DNA of 64,000 bases from Chloranthus sessilifolius (Eukaryota; Streptophyta; Magnoliopsida; Chloranthales; Chloranthaceae), in NCBI GenBank assembly GCA_021018995.1, contig CM037587.1:69087604-69151603 (forward strand), given 5' to 3'. This document shows positions 34,211 through 45,017 of the stretch, one piece after another. The number at the start of each line of letters is the position of its first letter. Within the stretch, counting starts at the first letter, position 1. Under the pieces are notes generated by a model. The model made no database searches. It saw nothing but the letters and a program-made list of their open reading frames with translations, and was not told the origin of the DNA. The translations under genes were made by a program, and so were the position numbers.

Positions 34211-34689
34211 CACAAAAAGTGGGGTTAAAAAATATTTTGACAGTGGCACAGCAGCTCGAAATTGGTCTCTTTTTTTGGCTTTCTGGAAGCAATGCTTCCG
34301 GGGATAGATTTCTTAGTTGCACCGGGTCTCTCCTCACCGAACCTAGGGATACAAGGCTGATTAGGGACATATTGCTCCCCCCCAAGGGTTTTAGGTTTTT
34401 AACTGGATGGGTTACCAACCCGATATACCTCCGGCGCAAGCACCTTCTCAGATACTAGGTGGGGTGGTTCTTTTTCGGATCACCACCACTAGGGGTTGTC
34501 GCTGTACTAAGAATCAGGACATTCGTATCTTTGCCTAGAATTTCCAACCCATGTAAATCTACCCCGTAAAAATTCAATTAAGTTCCCTCTTGGTTCAATT
34601 TTAATTTTAGATTTTAGGAGAATTTTCTTTAAAGTAAAAAAATGGGGTGTGATGGTCCCGTGCCGCCTTTACAGGCTAGCGTCCATTGA

Positions 34690-34900
34690 TGAGATATGAT
34701 CAACCGTAAAGTAATGCACAAGTAGGCCTGCCAATCGGCTAAGGCACGTAAATGATGGAAAGTAAAGGAATCGTGAGGACAATACGCAAGTAGGCCTGCC
34801 AATCGGCTAAGGCACGCAAATGACGAAAAATAGAGGAATTGTAAAGACAATGCGTAAGTAGACCAGCCGAACGGCTAAGGCACATAAAATGACAGAAAAG
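34690..34900 (-). repeat. 68-bp tandem repeat in the Tat-2 leader
   Basis: Three units begin with agtaggcctgccaatcggct or a variant at 34721, 34789 and 34857, an exact 68-bp period. The unit is non-coding and lies 110-340 bp downstream of the primer site on the - strand. Confidence 0.85.
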
Positions 34901-35010
34901 TAGGGGTTAGAAATTTGACGGAATTGTAGGGGTGAGTGAAAAATAAGCAAATGTTAGTAAAAACAAAGAGAAAAAAGTCCAAGTTTCAAGGGGAAGCTCT
35001 ACTAGCTACT

Positions 35011-35027
35011 CCCCAGCAGAGTTGCCA
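35011..35027 (-). promoter_or_regulatory. Primer binding site of Tat-2
   Basis: On the - strand TGGCAACTCTGCTGGGG begins two bases after the LTR end (TTGCACA, 35030). The position and TGG start mark it as the tRNA primer site. Ogre/Tat elements do not share the Athila tRNA-Asp site; I have not matched this one to a tRNA. Confidence 0.75.
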
Positions 35028-35029
35028 TC

Positions 35030-36596
35030 TGTGCAACCGTGGGATTTTCGACGATCCCCGTCGCGATGATGCGCACTCACGGAAAGATATAGAGTCACCA
35101 CCCAGAGCTTTCGGTGTCCCGAGAAACCTAAATTAATTCTATGAGCACCGAAGTGCCAAAAATGTGACTATGATTCACCGGTCTACGCTAAAGGCTCTTA
35201 GATAGGGGCTTCGGTTATTAATCGGGAAGGTGTTAGGCACCCGATCAACCCGCTCTAAAGCGGTCTCTACTTATGGCCAAAGGTAAAAGGAAAGTGAAAG
35301 TAAAAAGAGCACTTCCTCTTGCCCGAAGGCACTATGATCCTATTTGTGCCCCTTCGCAATTACCGAAATTTCGGCGGCGTAACGACACAAATTCAAGGAT
35401 AGAGCAAAAGCTAAGAAGGTAGAGGAGTAGAGGGGAGAGCATGAGCTATCGGGCCCTAGTAGTACCACTGTGGTCCTTCGCATGAGGGTGCTCTTGTGAG
35501 CTTCCGATGTCTTGGATGGTTGAATGAAGGGTTCTAATTCTAAGGCTTGGTAGCTAAGGGGTAGAGGAAGAAGGTTAGGGGGTAGTGTTCTCCTAAACTA
35601 AAGGTTTTTCAAGAAGGATTGAGTTTCTAAGATGATTTAGAATTCTGGAATTTGTATGGATGTTTGGTGCACACAAGGGAGGGATAGATCTCTTACTCTT
35701 TTCTCTCTCTTGGAAATTTTTTAAGCCTTTAATCCAAGGGGGGTGCCTCTCTATTTATAGGAAAAGGGTAGGTTAGGAGGGTGCTTAAGTGCTAATTAGG
35801 GTTAGCAATTAGGTAATCTTCTAATCAAAGGTTTCCTAAGAGTTTGAGAGCTTGGAAATGTGGGCAATGGCCTTCACTGGTGGATGATAGGGTGAGGTTT
35901 CAAATGGCTAAAAGATTGTAAATAGGGTGAACAGGGATGCAACAGTCCTAATGAAACCCATCCAAAACATTGAAATCGTCAACAAGTCAAACCCCAAAAG
36001 TGGATTTCGATCAAAAAACCCATAGTCACTGTAGCTAAGCTTGGTGCAAGTATTACTCACGCCAAGCATAGCTACAGTGTCTGAAAGTCCAGAGCTCGAG
36101 GTGGGTCCCACATATATGCCCAGCCAAGCCATTTTTCTCCAAAAATGGCTAAGCTTGGTGCAAGTATTACTCACGCCAAGCCATTTTTCTCCAAAAATGG
36201 CTTGGCACATCTAATTCATGCGCCATATATGCCCTAGCCAAGTGTGGTTCCTGGGCATTACTTGGATCGTCGTAACTTTTGATGTATAACTCAGATTGAG
36301 GTGATTCATAGCTTGTTGGAAAGCTGAGAACCTCTACTCTTTAATGGTATAAGATTCAATCTTAGTAGAGGTCCGTGCAAGCCCTAGTTTATCTCTCTCT
36401 AACGGTAGCTCGGGAGGGTTAACTAAGGGTTCGGAGAGGTTTCTAAAGGTTGGGGGTAACTCCTAAGGGTTTGGGTACATTTCTAAGGGTTTAGGAAGAT
36501 TCCTAAGGGTAAGAGATGGGATATCAGAAGCTCGGGGGGTGAGCCTCTCTCAAAGTATGTCTCGATTGGGCCTTGGGCCAAATTTGGGTGTCTACA
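35030..36596 (-). repeat. Tat-2 5' LTR (1.57 kb)
   Basis: TGTAGACACCC...GGTTGCACA on the - strand, adjacent to the primer site at its left end, so it is the 5' LTR. The TATA box (ctatttata on +) is at 35751-35759. Blocks shared with the Tat-3 LTR include ccgaaatttcggcggcgtaac, cttgcccgaaggca and aggcacccgatcaacc. Long foldbacks occur in U3. Confidence 0.88.
36027..36232. promoter_or_regulatory. Long foldbacks in the Tat-2 LTR U3
   Basis: A 53-nt inverted repeat at 36027-36079 has arms of 25 nt that pair at about 21 positions (cactgtagctaagcttgg... with its complement). A related copy follows at 36149-36184 and a diverged one at 36200-36232. The perfect foldback agccatttttctccaaaaatggct sits between them, twice. 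The core GCTTGG-GTATTAC-CCAAGC matches the leader array at 34010-34210. The block lies about 270-480 bp upstream of the TATA box. Confidence 0.75.
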
Positions 36597-36789
36597 GTAG
36601 GGCTTTGTTTTTCAATTCTATTGTCATTCTTTACTGCCTTTTGAGCTCCTTTTGATGAATATTAACACTTAGGCTCTATTTCACTATTTATCTCTAATAT
36701 CTGCACATCAGTAAGTTATTAATAACAAACTAATGCCTAACATCACTAAGTTAACGGTGATAGAATGGTAAATTATGTGATTGATCACT

Positions 36790-37242
36790 TGGGCCATGGT
36801 GCCTTATTAGGGAGAACCTACTTGGTCCTGGGTCATTGTTGATGCCGCTTTCGTCCACGCTCTGGGCATGTATGTCGATGCCCTTGAGGAGGAACTTCAT
36901 CAATCTAACACAGCCTTAGTGGCCAAACGATCACTGACAATTTCTCTTAAGCATAATTGGTTTACACTAAAAGAGAACTATGAGGCGATGAAGGTTCGTT
37001 GAAATTATGAGACGTACTACCGCAAGGAAGATGCCAGATCTTTTGCGAAAGTTTCCTTAAAATGTGGAGGCACATAGACAGTGGGAGAAAGAAATGAATA
37101 ACTTATGTAACCAATTGTCCCCCATTGTTGTCGACGCCGATGATGGTGACCTAGGCGGCGCACCTCCTTCCTCTCCTGGGAAGGGTGTCGCTTTACCTAC
37201 ACCCCCTCCTCCTTCGTCTTCCCGAAAGTGTAAGGGATGATA
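36790..37242 (+). pseudogene. Athila-D env-position ORF, C-terminal remnant
   Basis: The readable frame gives DAAFVHALGMYVDALEEEL, NWFTLKENYEAMKVR and, after a frame change near 37070, QWEKEMNNLCNQLSPIVVDAD, then a proline/serine tail ending in SSSRKCKG and a TAA at about 37230. The heptad-like acidic/basic helix suggests a coiled coil, and the basic end resembles a nuclear-localisation tail. This layout (helix, Pro-rich, basic end) resembles the C-terminus of the Athila-E ORF. Function unknown. Confidence 0.45.
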
Positions 37243-37347
37243 AGTGGCATTAATGGTGCTTGTGCTGATTTGGCACTATATTTTCAGTTGCCCTATTGCT
37301 GATTCTTAGTGATTATTGTTGTATGCAATGAGGGAATTGCACCACTC

Positions 37348-37360
37348 AGGTTTGGGGGTG
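37348..37360 (+). promoter_or_regulatory. Second polypurine-tract copy in Athila-D
   Basis: AGGTTTGGGGGTG is identical to the functional tract of Athila-A (48354-48366) and to the LARD tracts, but lies 1.88 kb upstream of the D LTR, about 110 bp after the ORF stop. It follows a caatgagg word that also accompanies the LARD copy. Confidence 0.6.
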
Positions 37361-39227
37361 TCGTACTTAATGCATGGTTCATATTCTTTAATTCTTGTAT
37401 CTTGTGCTAGGCCACTATTTTAAATACACCTTCAGCACCATTTCTTTAGTTATTTTTGTACAGTTTTGAAAAAACATGATATGCTTTATTTCACATAGTT
37501 TTTAAATTGTAATCGATAATGCATGCAAGACTAGTTTTTAATTACTCATGCCATGCTAAGACTGTTGTTGTTTAGGATAATTAATTCCAATGTGAACATT
37601 TAAAAATCGATATGAATTTCATGCTTAGAAAATTTTTGCACTTTCGCGATGCTTAAGTCCAGAAATCAAAGGATTAGTTTAAATTTTAAACTTTAGGATC
37701 CAAGGAAAGACTAAACCCGGTAAGCTTTAGAACTTTTTCCTCGTTCTTGATGAGTGCTAAATAATTTTGGAGTATCTTTGGAATTCATGCTTACTTGTTT
37801 AAATCTCATACATTTTATCTCGGTTTGTTTACTTTGCATTATTTTATAGTATTGCACTAGAACCCATTGTATTTAAACTCAAGACAAATAGGCATCATTA
37901 TCACCTTGTGAGGAAATGATCGAAGGCCCTCTTTAGCTTGTTTGAACTTAAAATGCCCCACCTCATACTGATTTACCTTTTAGCACCCCTTAGAGCCTTA
38001 ATGAAAATTTTCCTTGAAAATATTTTTTTGATAAGCTATATTCACCATACCACACACCAATTTGAATATTTTAAAGACCTCACCCTTCAATCGCTGAGAA
38101 TTTGGGAAAGAGGTATGATAATAAGGAGTGGAGAGTCATGGCAATAATGCTTGCAAGGAGCATATGACATAAATATATTTGAAAATTGGGAGAGAAAAAG
38201 AAAAAGAAAAGAAATATATATATATATGAAAAAAGTAGAAAAATGAAAAATATGAGGTAATGTCAAAAAGAAAAGAAAAAGATAAGGAATGAAAAGAAGA
38301 AGAGTTGAGAAAAAGCAAAGAGAAAAAAAAAATTGAAAAATTTTAAAAAAATAGTAAGTGTGAAAATTAGAAAATCAAATGTACTTCTTTTTCCGGTTTC
38401 TCTGGGAAATTTGAATCCAATTTCACTTTCACTCATAACCTTCACCCGAGCCCCATTACAACCTAAAAAAAGACCTTGATCCAATCTCGGTTTGTAATTG
38501 CCTTGTGAAGAGTGATAATGCAATGTCTATGGTTTTTGATATAACATGCATAGGAGATAAACACCTTTATGAAATTCTTTTTAAATTCTTTCATGCACAA
38601 CATTTCTTATGTCATGTGAGACTTTTTTAATTTCATTGTAACACCTTCTCACATGTGAGTGAAAAAAAGTAAACCATTCATCGGAGCGGATTTGTTGTGA
38701 GTGTATACATAAGGTGAGGATTCAGTCGAGACTTGGGATCCGATGATTCCCTACTTGGATTAATCCTGTGCTAGAATGATTTAAGCATTGAAACATACAC
38801 ACATGACACTCTAGGCATGAATGAAGGATTTGTCTAAGGATTGGATTATTGGGTTAGTTAGAATAGGCAACAGTAGAATTGACATAGAATCGGGTTTTGA
38901 GAATGAAAATTTGCATGCAGAAACGTTTACAGGTTTTTAATTTTAAAAGTATATATATTATGAAAACTAATTTTGAAAACTCTTTTATTGATGGTTTTGA
39001 AACTATTTTTGAAGTATGTGGGTGTCTTCACTGAAAACCCTTGGGAGACACAACTCCTCCACTAGGGATCACCTAGGGGTTTAAAGGCTTGTTGCATATG
39101 CTAAATGCAATCGTGCTCCCTACGAAAGTGGATTTTACTTTTTAGAGTAGTTTGTACAATATTAGGTTAGTTTTGCTTCTGGGTTATGTTTTTAAACTTT
39201 TGTCTTTGCTTGAGGACTAGCAAAGTT
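37361..39227 (+). other. Athila-D 3' UTR
   Basis: Non-coding. It holds a purine-rich tract (38190-38350) with a short TA run. Near 38430-38500 is the block with attacaacct that is shared with Athila-A, E and LARD. At 39015-39135 a strongly conserved block (ttcactgaaaaccct, cactagggatcacctagggg, catatgctaaatgcaa) is nearly identical to Athila-A 48190-48300. Confidence 0.65.
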
Positions 39228-39459
39228 GAGGTTTAGGGGTGTGATTGGTCTCTAAAATGGAATACTTTTGACCCATATCTCGGCCTTATTAGCTCCCATT
39301 TAACTACTAATGGATGCCTTTTGTTCCTGTTGTGTTGCAATAGGTGTAAAGGCGGAATAAATGAGAAATGAGTTAAAAGAGCAAAGTTAAAAAGAAACCC
39401 GAAGTGTTGGCAAGAATCCAAGAGGAAATCGACTGAAGAAATACCCAGAAAGGTCACTT
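39228..39459 (+). repeat. Athila-D polypurine tract and start of its LTR
   Basis: GAGGTTTAGGGGTG (39228-39241) abuts TGATTGGTCTC (39242). After 218 bp the LTR is broken by Athila-A; the flanks join through the duplicated cactt. Confidence 0.7.
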
Positions 39460-41077
39460 TGTTGAGAACTAGAAAATACCATTTTCCACCTTTTAACCTG
39501 GGCCTTGATAGACCCTTGAGAGAACTAAATAAGGGTTTTAAGTGCTTGTGTTACTGCTAACAATAAAGACAGGCTTAACCATGAAAGCAGCCTAAAAGTG
39601 CCAAAAAGATGATAATCCATGTCGATCCAAAGGAAGAAAGAGAAGGGACAACCTCACTAGCTGTCAAAATGCCTGAACTGAAGAGGCAAAGACCTGGTCT
39701 CAACCCAGAAAAGAAATGTGGAGCAATTCAAACAGAAAAATGCACTACAGAGTACTTTTCGAAAAGAATCTGAACTTTTCGAAAAGAACCTGAACTCTGC
39801 GAAAAGAACTAAAAGCTCCAGGCTTAGTTTTCGAAGAGCACCTGAACTCTTTGAAAGGATGATTATCCTATTCGAAAAGAAGAGAACACTCATAATGTAA
39901 CTCGAACTTTGCGAAAGAGGTTCAGAGTCACGACTCGAAAAGTTCCCTAAACTATGTGAAATGGTATTCTGGAGATTCCTAGCTTCTGCAAGGGTAATTC
40001 AGTAATCTTTTGCATGCGTCCCAATGCAGTTAAAAACCTAGGGACATTCCAGAAGGTTCTAAGCACGAAGCGAAGGAATATTCCACCCCATGTGAGCACC
40101 CGAAGATGAAATCACTTGGCGGGAACTTCTAGAAGCTCTAACAGATTTTCAAATTGCATAACAGAATTGATGCTTATGTCGCCTGATTGGCTGAACCAGA
40201 TCGAGCAATTCTGATTGGCCAGAACAGATCTGGATCCTTGTGCTCGACTACCATTGGTTGATACAGATCTGAGCACTTCTAATTGGTCAATACGCATCTG
40301 AGCTAGACCTGGGAAAAACTATAAATAGATAAACCATTTGCCCAATTTGGGCATCCAGATTTTGAGTTTCATTCCTATTCCCCCATTTCTAAATCAGCTA
40401 GTTTGTCTGAAACCCCTGTAATAGCCTAACTTTTACTTGCAATTGAGAGCTGTGAGATACCTCTGTAATTCAAAAGAGAATTGTATTCAAGACTATAAAT
40501 CTGAGAGTTGTTTAAGCTGTGCTCTGTAATTGTAATGGTGAATTTGAAAAGGTTGTTGTAACCGTACATTCTCAATTGGATTCGTGTTAAGGGTTCCCTC
40601 TGATCTCCTTATTACACTAGACTCCTTTAGATTTACTAGTTTTCATGCAATTTCCCTTGATTCATTAACCCTGTGAGAATTAGTGTTTGTAACCTAATCT
40701 CTCATAGCATTTGTAGTGATATTTCTTGTTCTAAATTAAGGGTTTAGATTAAAGACTATTGGATGGTCTGTGGCCATTGAAGTGGACAGACCATAGCCAT
40801 AAGCCTAAATCTAATCCTTGAGTTAGATTTATTTCTCTTACATCTGTGCTTGTAGCCAGATCTGGAGGTTTATCTTGCATTTTAAACAAATTCCCTGTGG
40901 ACGATCTTTTACTCACTTACATTTAAAACTTGCTAGAATTGGCCCTGATCTTGCAGGCTAATTCACTTCTCTCTGTGCTGATATTTCTTTATTCTTTTTC
41001 CCAGATTCAGTATAACTTAGCATTTGTAAACCTAATTTTAAAACACAGATAAATCATGCACACTCAGAATACCAACA
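39460..41077 (+). repeat. Athila-A 5' LTR (1.62 kb)
   Basis: U3 contains the motif array (39750-39960). TATAAATAG is at 40320-40328. The U5 ends ATACCAACA at 41077, six bases before the primer site. It lacks about 245 bp present in the 3' LTR (49773-50010); the deletion junction is at ccagat/cagatctgg, a short repeat, near 40858. Confidence 0.92.
39750..39960 (+). promoter_or_regulatory. CTTTTCGAAAAG motif array in the Athila-A 5' LTR
   Basis: About nine units of roughly 20 bp follow the pattern aacctgaact-TTCGAAAAG, including two perfect CTTTTCGAAAAG palindromes and variants with TGCGAAAAG. The array lies 360-570 bp upstream of the TATA box. The 3' LTR copy is at 48660-48870. Confidence 0.75.
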
Positions 41078-41083
41078 AGTTTT

Positions 41084-41101
41084 TGGCGCCGTGGCTGGGG
41101 A
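41084..41101 (+). promoter_or_regulatory. Primer binding site, tRNA-Asp type (Athila-A)
   Basis: TGGCGCCGTGGCTGGGGA differs at two bases from the expected tRNA-Asp complement and starts six bases after the LTR. Confidence 0.85.
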
Positions 41102-41383
41102 ATTTGTTTTAAAATAGGTAGACCTAAGTTTTCATTTTTATTTTTACATCAGTGCTAAACTATTCTATTGTTTATATCTGTGCAGTTATTCATATCCATT
41201 TTGAAGAGGGGAATCTACTTTAGAAGGAATTCTGAAGGTTTGCTATGCATAATCTGATTCTCTGTTTTGTGTTGTATGTTTGGTAGGAGGACTCTCAACC
41301 CTAAGATTGTCCCTCTAAATTTAGAGGTTGAAAGGCTATTATGAACCAGACAAACAACACAGAACTCTGCTGAAACAGTTACT

Positions 41384-42547
41384 ATGGGTGAAGAACCTCG
41401 ACTTTTGAGGGATTACTTTGCACCTGGTGCTTATAATTCCCCCTTTTGCATTCAATTTCCTACTGTTGAAGGAAATTATGAGATCAAATCATCAACTATC
41501 CAAATGCTTTCTTCCTTCCATGGGTTGAGTAAGGAAGATCCATACAAACATGTGGATGAATTCTTGTCTCTGTGCACCACATTCAACATAGCTGGACTTG
41601 GTCCAGAGGCAACCAAGCTTAGGCTCTTTCCTTTTTCATTAAAGGACAAAGCTAGAGCATGGTTGTCTATGTTAGCACCAAATAGTATCACTTCTTGGAA
41701 TGATTTGCAGTGTGAATTTTTAGCCAAATACTTCCCTATGTCTAAAACAAGCCAATTGAGACAAAGTATTATTTCCTTCTCACAAAATTCAACTGAAACT
41801 TTCCATGAAGCATGGGAAAGGTTTAAGAAACTTTTAAGGCAATGTCCTCATCATCAAATTCCCCGATGGCAGCTTGTTCAAAGCTTCTATCAAGGAATTG
41901 ATTAAAAAGGCAAGAATATGGTAGATGCTTCCTGTGGAGGCACTTACTTGCAAAAAATAGTTGAGGAGGTTTGGGACTTATTTGAAGTAATTGGTGAAAA
42001 CTCAACTCAACAGGAATCTTTGTCAAGAGATATTGAGAATCCTGCTAGGTTGAACAATTAGCAAACCATCAAAGGAAAGATTTATGAGGTGAATGAGTTG
42101 GAAAGAAAGATGGATAATTTAACCACAAAGTTTGATAGATTGAAGGACTCACTTAAAAATCCAATGGTTGCAAGAGTAGAGGAGGCATGTCTGATATGCC
42201 AATCCCCTACTCATTCACTTGACCAATGTCCCTCTGCACCACAGTTCCCAGATCTAGTGGTGGAACAAGCTCATGCAGCCCAATCATTTGGACAGATGCA
42301 GTCAAATGAATATCCATGGAGAGGGCACCCCAATTTGAGGTGGAGCCAGGGGAATTATCAATCACAACAACAGCAGCAACCAAAGAACCAAATGCCTTTC
42401 AAAACTGCTCAGCCTTATCAACAGAATTTTTATGCCAAACTAAATTTTCAGCACCCCATTCCACAACAACCTGTACAGCAATCTGCTCCAGCTCAAGTCC
42501 CTTCTAGGTCCACTTCTTTTAAAGATCAAGTCCTAAATTCCCTCTAG
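41384..42547 (+). pseudogene. Athila-A gag
   Basis: Starts at ATG 41384 after a 280-bp leader. The capsid domain shows HGLSKEDPYKHVDEFL, LRLFPFSLKDKARAWL, SITSWNDL, FLAKYFPMSK and HEAWERFKKLLRQCPHH, typical of Athila gag. A perfect CCHC knuckle CLICQSPTHSLDQC (C-x2-C-x4-H-x4-C) lies at about 42187-42228, followed by a Gln-rich tail. In-frame stops at about 41903 (TAA), 42059 (TAG) and 42545 (TAG) cut the frame, but no frameshift occurs within gag. The frame continues into the protease region after the last TAG. Confidence 0.88.
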
Positions 42548-43887
42548 AATTTAGGATCTTTAACTCAGACTGTGAAGTTTCACAGTCAGAGCATAAAGAA
42601 GATTGAAGAAAGATTGGGTCAACTTTCAAATACTTTGGCCAAAAGAGAGGAAGGAAAGTTATCCAGCCAACCTTTGAACAATCCCAAAGGACAGTTCATG
42701 GTTGGAGAGGCTTCTATTTCACATGAAGAAGTAAAAACTGTCACAACTTTGAGAAGTGGAAGAATTATAAATAACAAAGTGGGTACTGGAGAAGAAAAAA
42801 GTGAGGAAAATGATAAAGATGGTGCTGATGTACCTCAGAAAAATAAAAAAAATGAAAAACAAAAATATCAAAAAGATTCTGATAATGCTTCTAAAGCTGT
42901 AGATGAAGGACTAGTTCCTCATTTACCATTTCCTCATGCCATGAAATCTGTATCCCCTTTTGATAAAGGGAACACAAAAATAGATAAAATGATGGCGACT
43001 TTCAAGCAAGTCAAGATAAATCTACCTTTGCTTGATGCAATCAAACAAATTCCAGCATATGCAAAATTTTTGAAAGATATTTACACTCACAAAAGACAGT
43101 CTATGATACAGTTATCCAAGAAGGTCTTTGCTGTGGAAAGAGTTAATCAGGTGTTGTCTATTACCACACCTCCTAAACTTCAAGACCCTGGAATCCCTAC
43201 AATCCCTTGCATTATTGGGGAACATACCATTGAAAAGGCTTTATTAGATTTGGGAGCTAGTGTCAACCTGCTTCCATATTCTGTATATGAGAAACTAGGT
43301 TTGGGAGAATTAAAACCCACTCATGTGGTGTTATAACTAGCAGACAGATCTGAAAGGAAGCCAGTTGGGATAATTGAGGATGTATTGGTAGGAGTAGATA
43401 AATTTTTCTATCCTGCTGATTTTCTAGTTTTGGACATGGAACCTACAAAAAGTAAAACTTCCATCCCTGTCATTTTGGGAAGGCCATTCACTCTACAAAT
43501 GCTTGCATTCAATGCAGGTCTGGTATTATGGAAGTCTCTTTTGGAAATATGAAGGTGAAATTAAATGTTTATAATGCAGTCACACAGCCTCAATTCAGCT
43601 CTGAGGAATGTTTTCATGTTGATCTATTGGATGAACTGGTGGAAGGGACTTTACAACAGTTTTTGCAGTGTGAAGATTTAACCATAGATTCTAAAGATGC
43701 TTGGGGAAATTCAGAGGAAGAAACATTTTGTACCTCAAAGTCTGAGGAAGTAAATGCTGTGCAAGGAACTCATAGTCAATCAACAAGTTTCTCTTCTTGG
43801 AAACCTGCTATTCTTCCCCTTCCACAAATAGCTAAGGTACCTTTGCTACCTTCTTTTCTCAGCCCACCAGATGTAGAACTGAAGTAG
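42548..43887 (+). pseudogene. Athila-A gag-pro spacer and aspartic protease
   Basis: A basic/acidic linker (VTTLRSGR at about 42735, then Lys/Asp/Glu-rich) leads to MMATFKQVKINLPLLDAIKQIP and the retropepsin. The active site reads LLDLGASVNLLPYSVYEKL (about 43238-43300), the DLGAS form usual in Athila. A TAA at 43336, readable text after it (FYPADFLVLDME, VILGRPF) and a frameshift near 43510 break it. The frame 43528-43887 (MEVSFGNMKVKLNVYNA) is the protease-RT linker. The last stop (TAG, 43885-43887) separates it from LPENLKYVFLG. Confidence 0.85.
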
Positions 43888-45017
43888 TTGCCAGAAAATT
43901 TGAAATATGTGTTTTTAGGAGACCAGAAATCATTGCCTGCGATTATTTCTTCCTCCCTCACAAAGGAGCAGGAGGAAGAGCTGTTGATTGTTTTGAAACA
44001 ACATAAAAGGGCATTTGGCTGGACTATTGCTGATTTGGGAGGAATCAGTCCAGCTGTTTGCATGCATAAAATCTATTTGGAAGAAGATGCAAAGCCTTCT
44101 AGGGAAATGCAAAGGAGGTTGAATCCTCATATGCAAGAAGTGGTCATGAAAGAGGTTGTTAAGTTGTTGGATGCAGGGGTCATTTACCCCATTTCAGATT
44201 CAGCTTGGGTGGCACCTACACAGGTGGTACCTAAGAAATCTGGGATCACTGTTCTAACCTCAGATTCTGGTGAGCTTATGTCAACTAGACAAACAACTGG
44301 TTGGAGGGTCTGTATTGATTACAGAAAATTAAATTCAATGACCAGAAAAGACCATTTCCCTCTCCCATTCATTGACAAATTTTAGATAAGCTAACAGGAA
44401 AAGCTTATTACTGTTTTCTTGATGGTTACTCTAGTTATAACCAGATTCCTGTGTACCCACAAGATCAGGAAAAGACCACATTAACTTGCCCTTTTGGCAC
44501 TTTTGCCTATAGGAGAATGCCTTTTGGTCTTTGTAATGCTCCTGCTACCTTTCAAAGATGCATGTACTCCATTTTCTTTGATATGATTGACCAATTTATG
44601 GAGATTTTTATGGATGATTTTTCAATCTATGGAGACAGTTTTGCCCAGTGTTTACATCATCTCGAATTGGTGTTACAGAGATGTGAAGAAACCAATCTAG
44701 TTTTGAGCTGGGAGAAGAGCCATTTCATGGTCACCCAGGGCATTGTCCTTGGCCATGTTGTCTCCCACAAGGGCATTGAGGTAGACAGAGCAAAAATTTA
44801 TTTAATTGCACATTTACCACCTCCCAAAACTATTAAACAGATCAGAAGTTTTCAGGGACATGCTGGATTTTACAGAAGGTCCATTAAGGACTTCAGTAAA
44901 ATAACCAAGCCTCTTTGTCATTTATTGTGCCAAGATGTCCCTTTTGTTTTCAACAATGAATGCATGAAGGCATTTGAATTCTTAAAAAACTGTTTGATTT
45001 CAGCTCCAATATTATAG
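43888..45017 (+). pseudogene. Athila-A reverse transcriptase
   Basis: Starts LPENLKYVFLGD and runs through HKRAFGWTIADLGGISP, WVAPTQVVPKKSGITV, GWRVCIDYRKLNSMTRKDHFP, a one-base frame change near 44380, DGYSSYNQIPV, CPFGTFAYRRMPFGLCNAPATFQR, the catalytic FMDD (44607-44618, intact), GIVLGHVVSHKGIEVD and FYRRSIKDFSKI. It ends at a TAG (45015-45017) inside [12 protein letters not shown], which continues into RNase H. The single frame change and one stop suggest recent inactivation. Confidence 0.9.

Larger units (their letters stand above)
20947..36596 (-). mobile_element. Tat-2: degenerate Tat/Ogre-like element, interrupted and cut at the left
   Basis: Right to left on the - strand: 5' LTR (35030-36596), primer site, 68-bp repeats, foldback array, proline-rich gag start, gag, protease, G-patch, RT, first RNase H, and the start of the second RNase H. 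It breaks at 20947, where Tat-1 inserted, so its integrase, antisense ORF and 3' LTR should lie left of the window beyond Tat-1. A compound LTR (about 26855-32717) sits inside gag. The right flank is gtagg (36597-36601). Catalytic residues in RT and RNase H are mutated, so it is dead. Confidence 0.85.

Noticed and set aside
36597..36601. gtagg after the Tat-2 LTR equals gtagg after the outer LTR at 32718
   Set aside because: The two ends belong to different elements with different LTRs; a shared 5-mer is expected by chance.
38190..38350. Microsatellite or matrix attachment region
   Set aside because: The purine-rich tract has equivalents in the 3' UTR of the other Athila-like elements, so it is part of the element; there is no evidence for a separate function.
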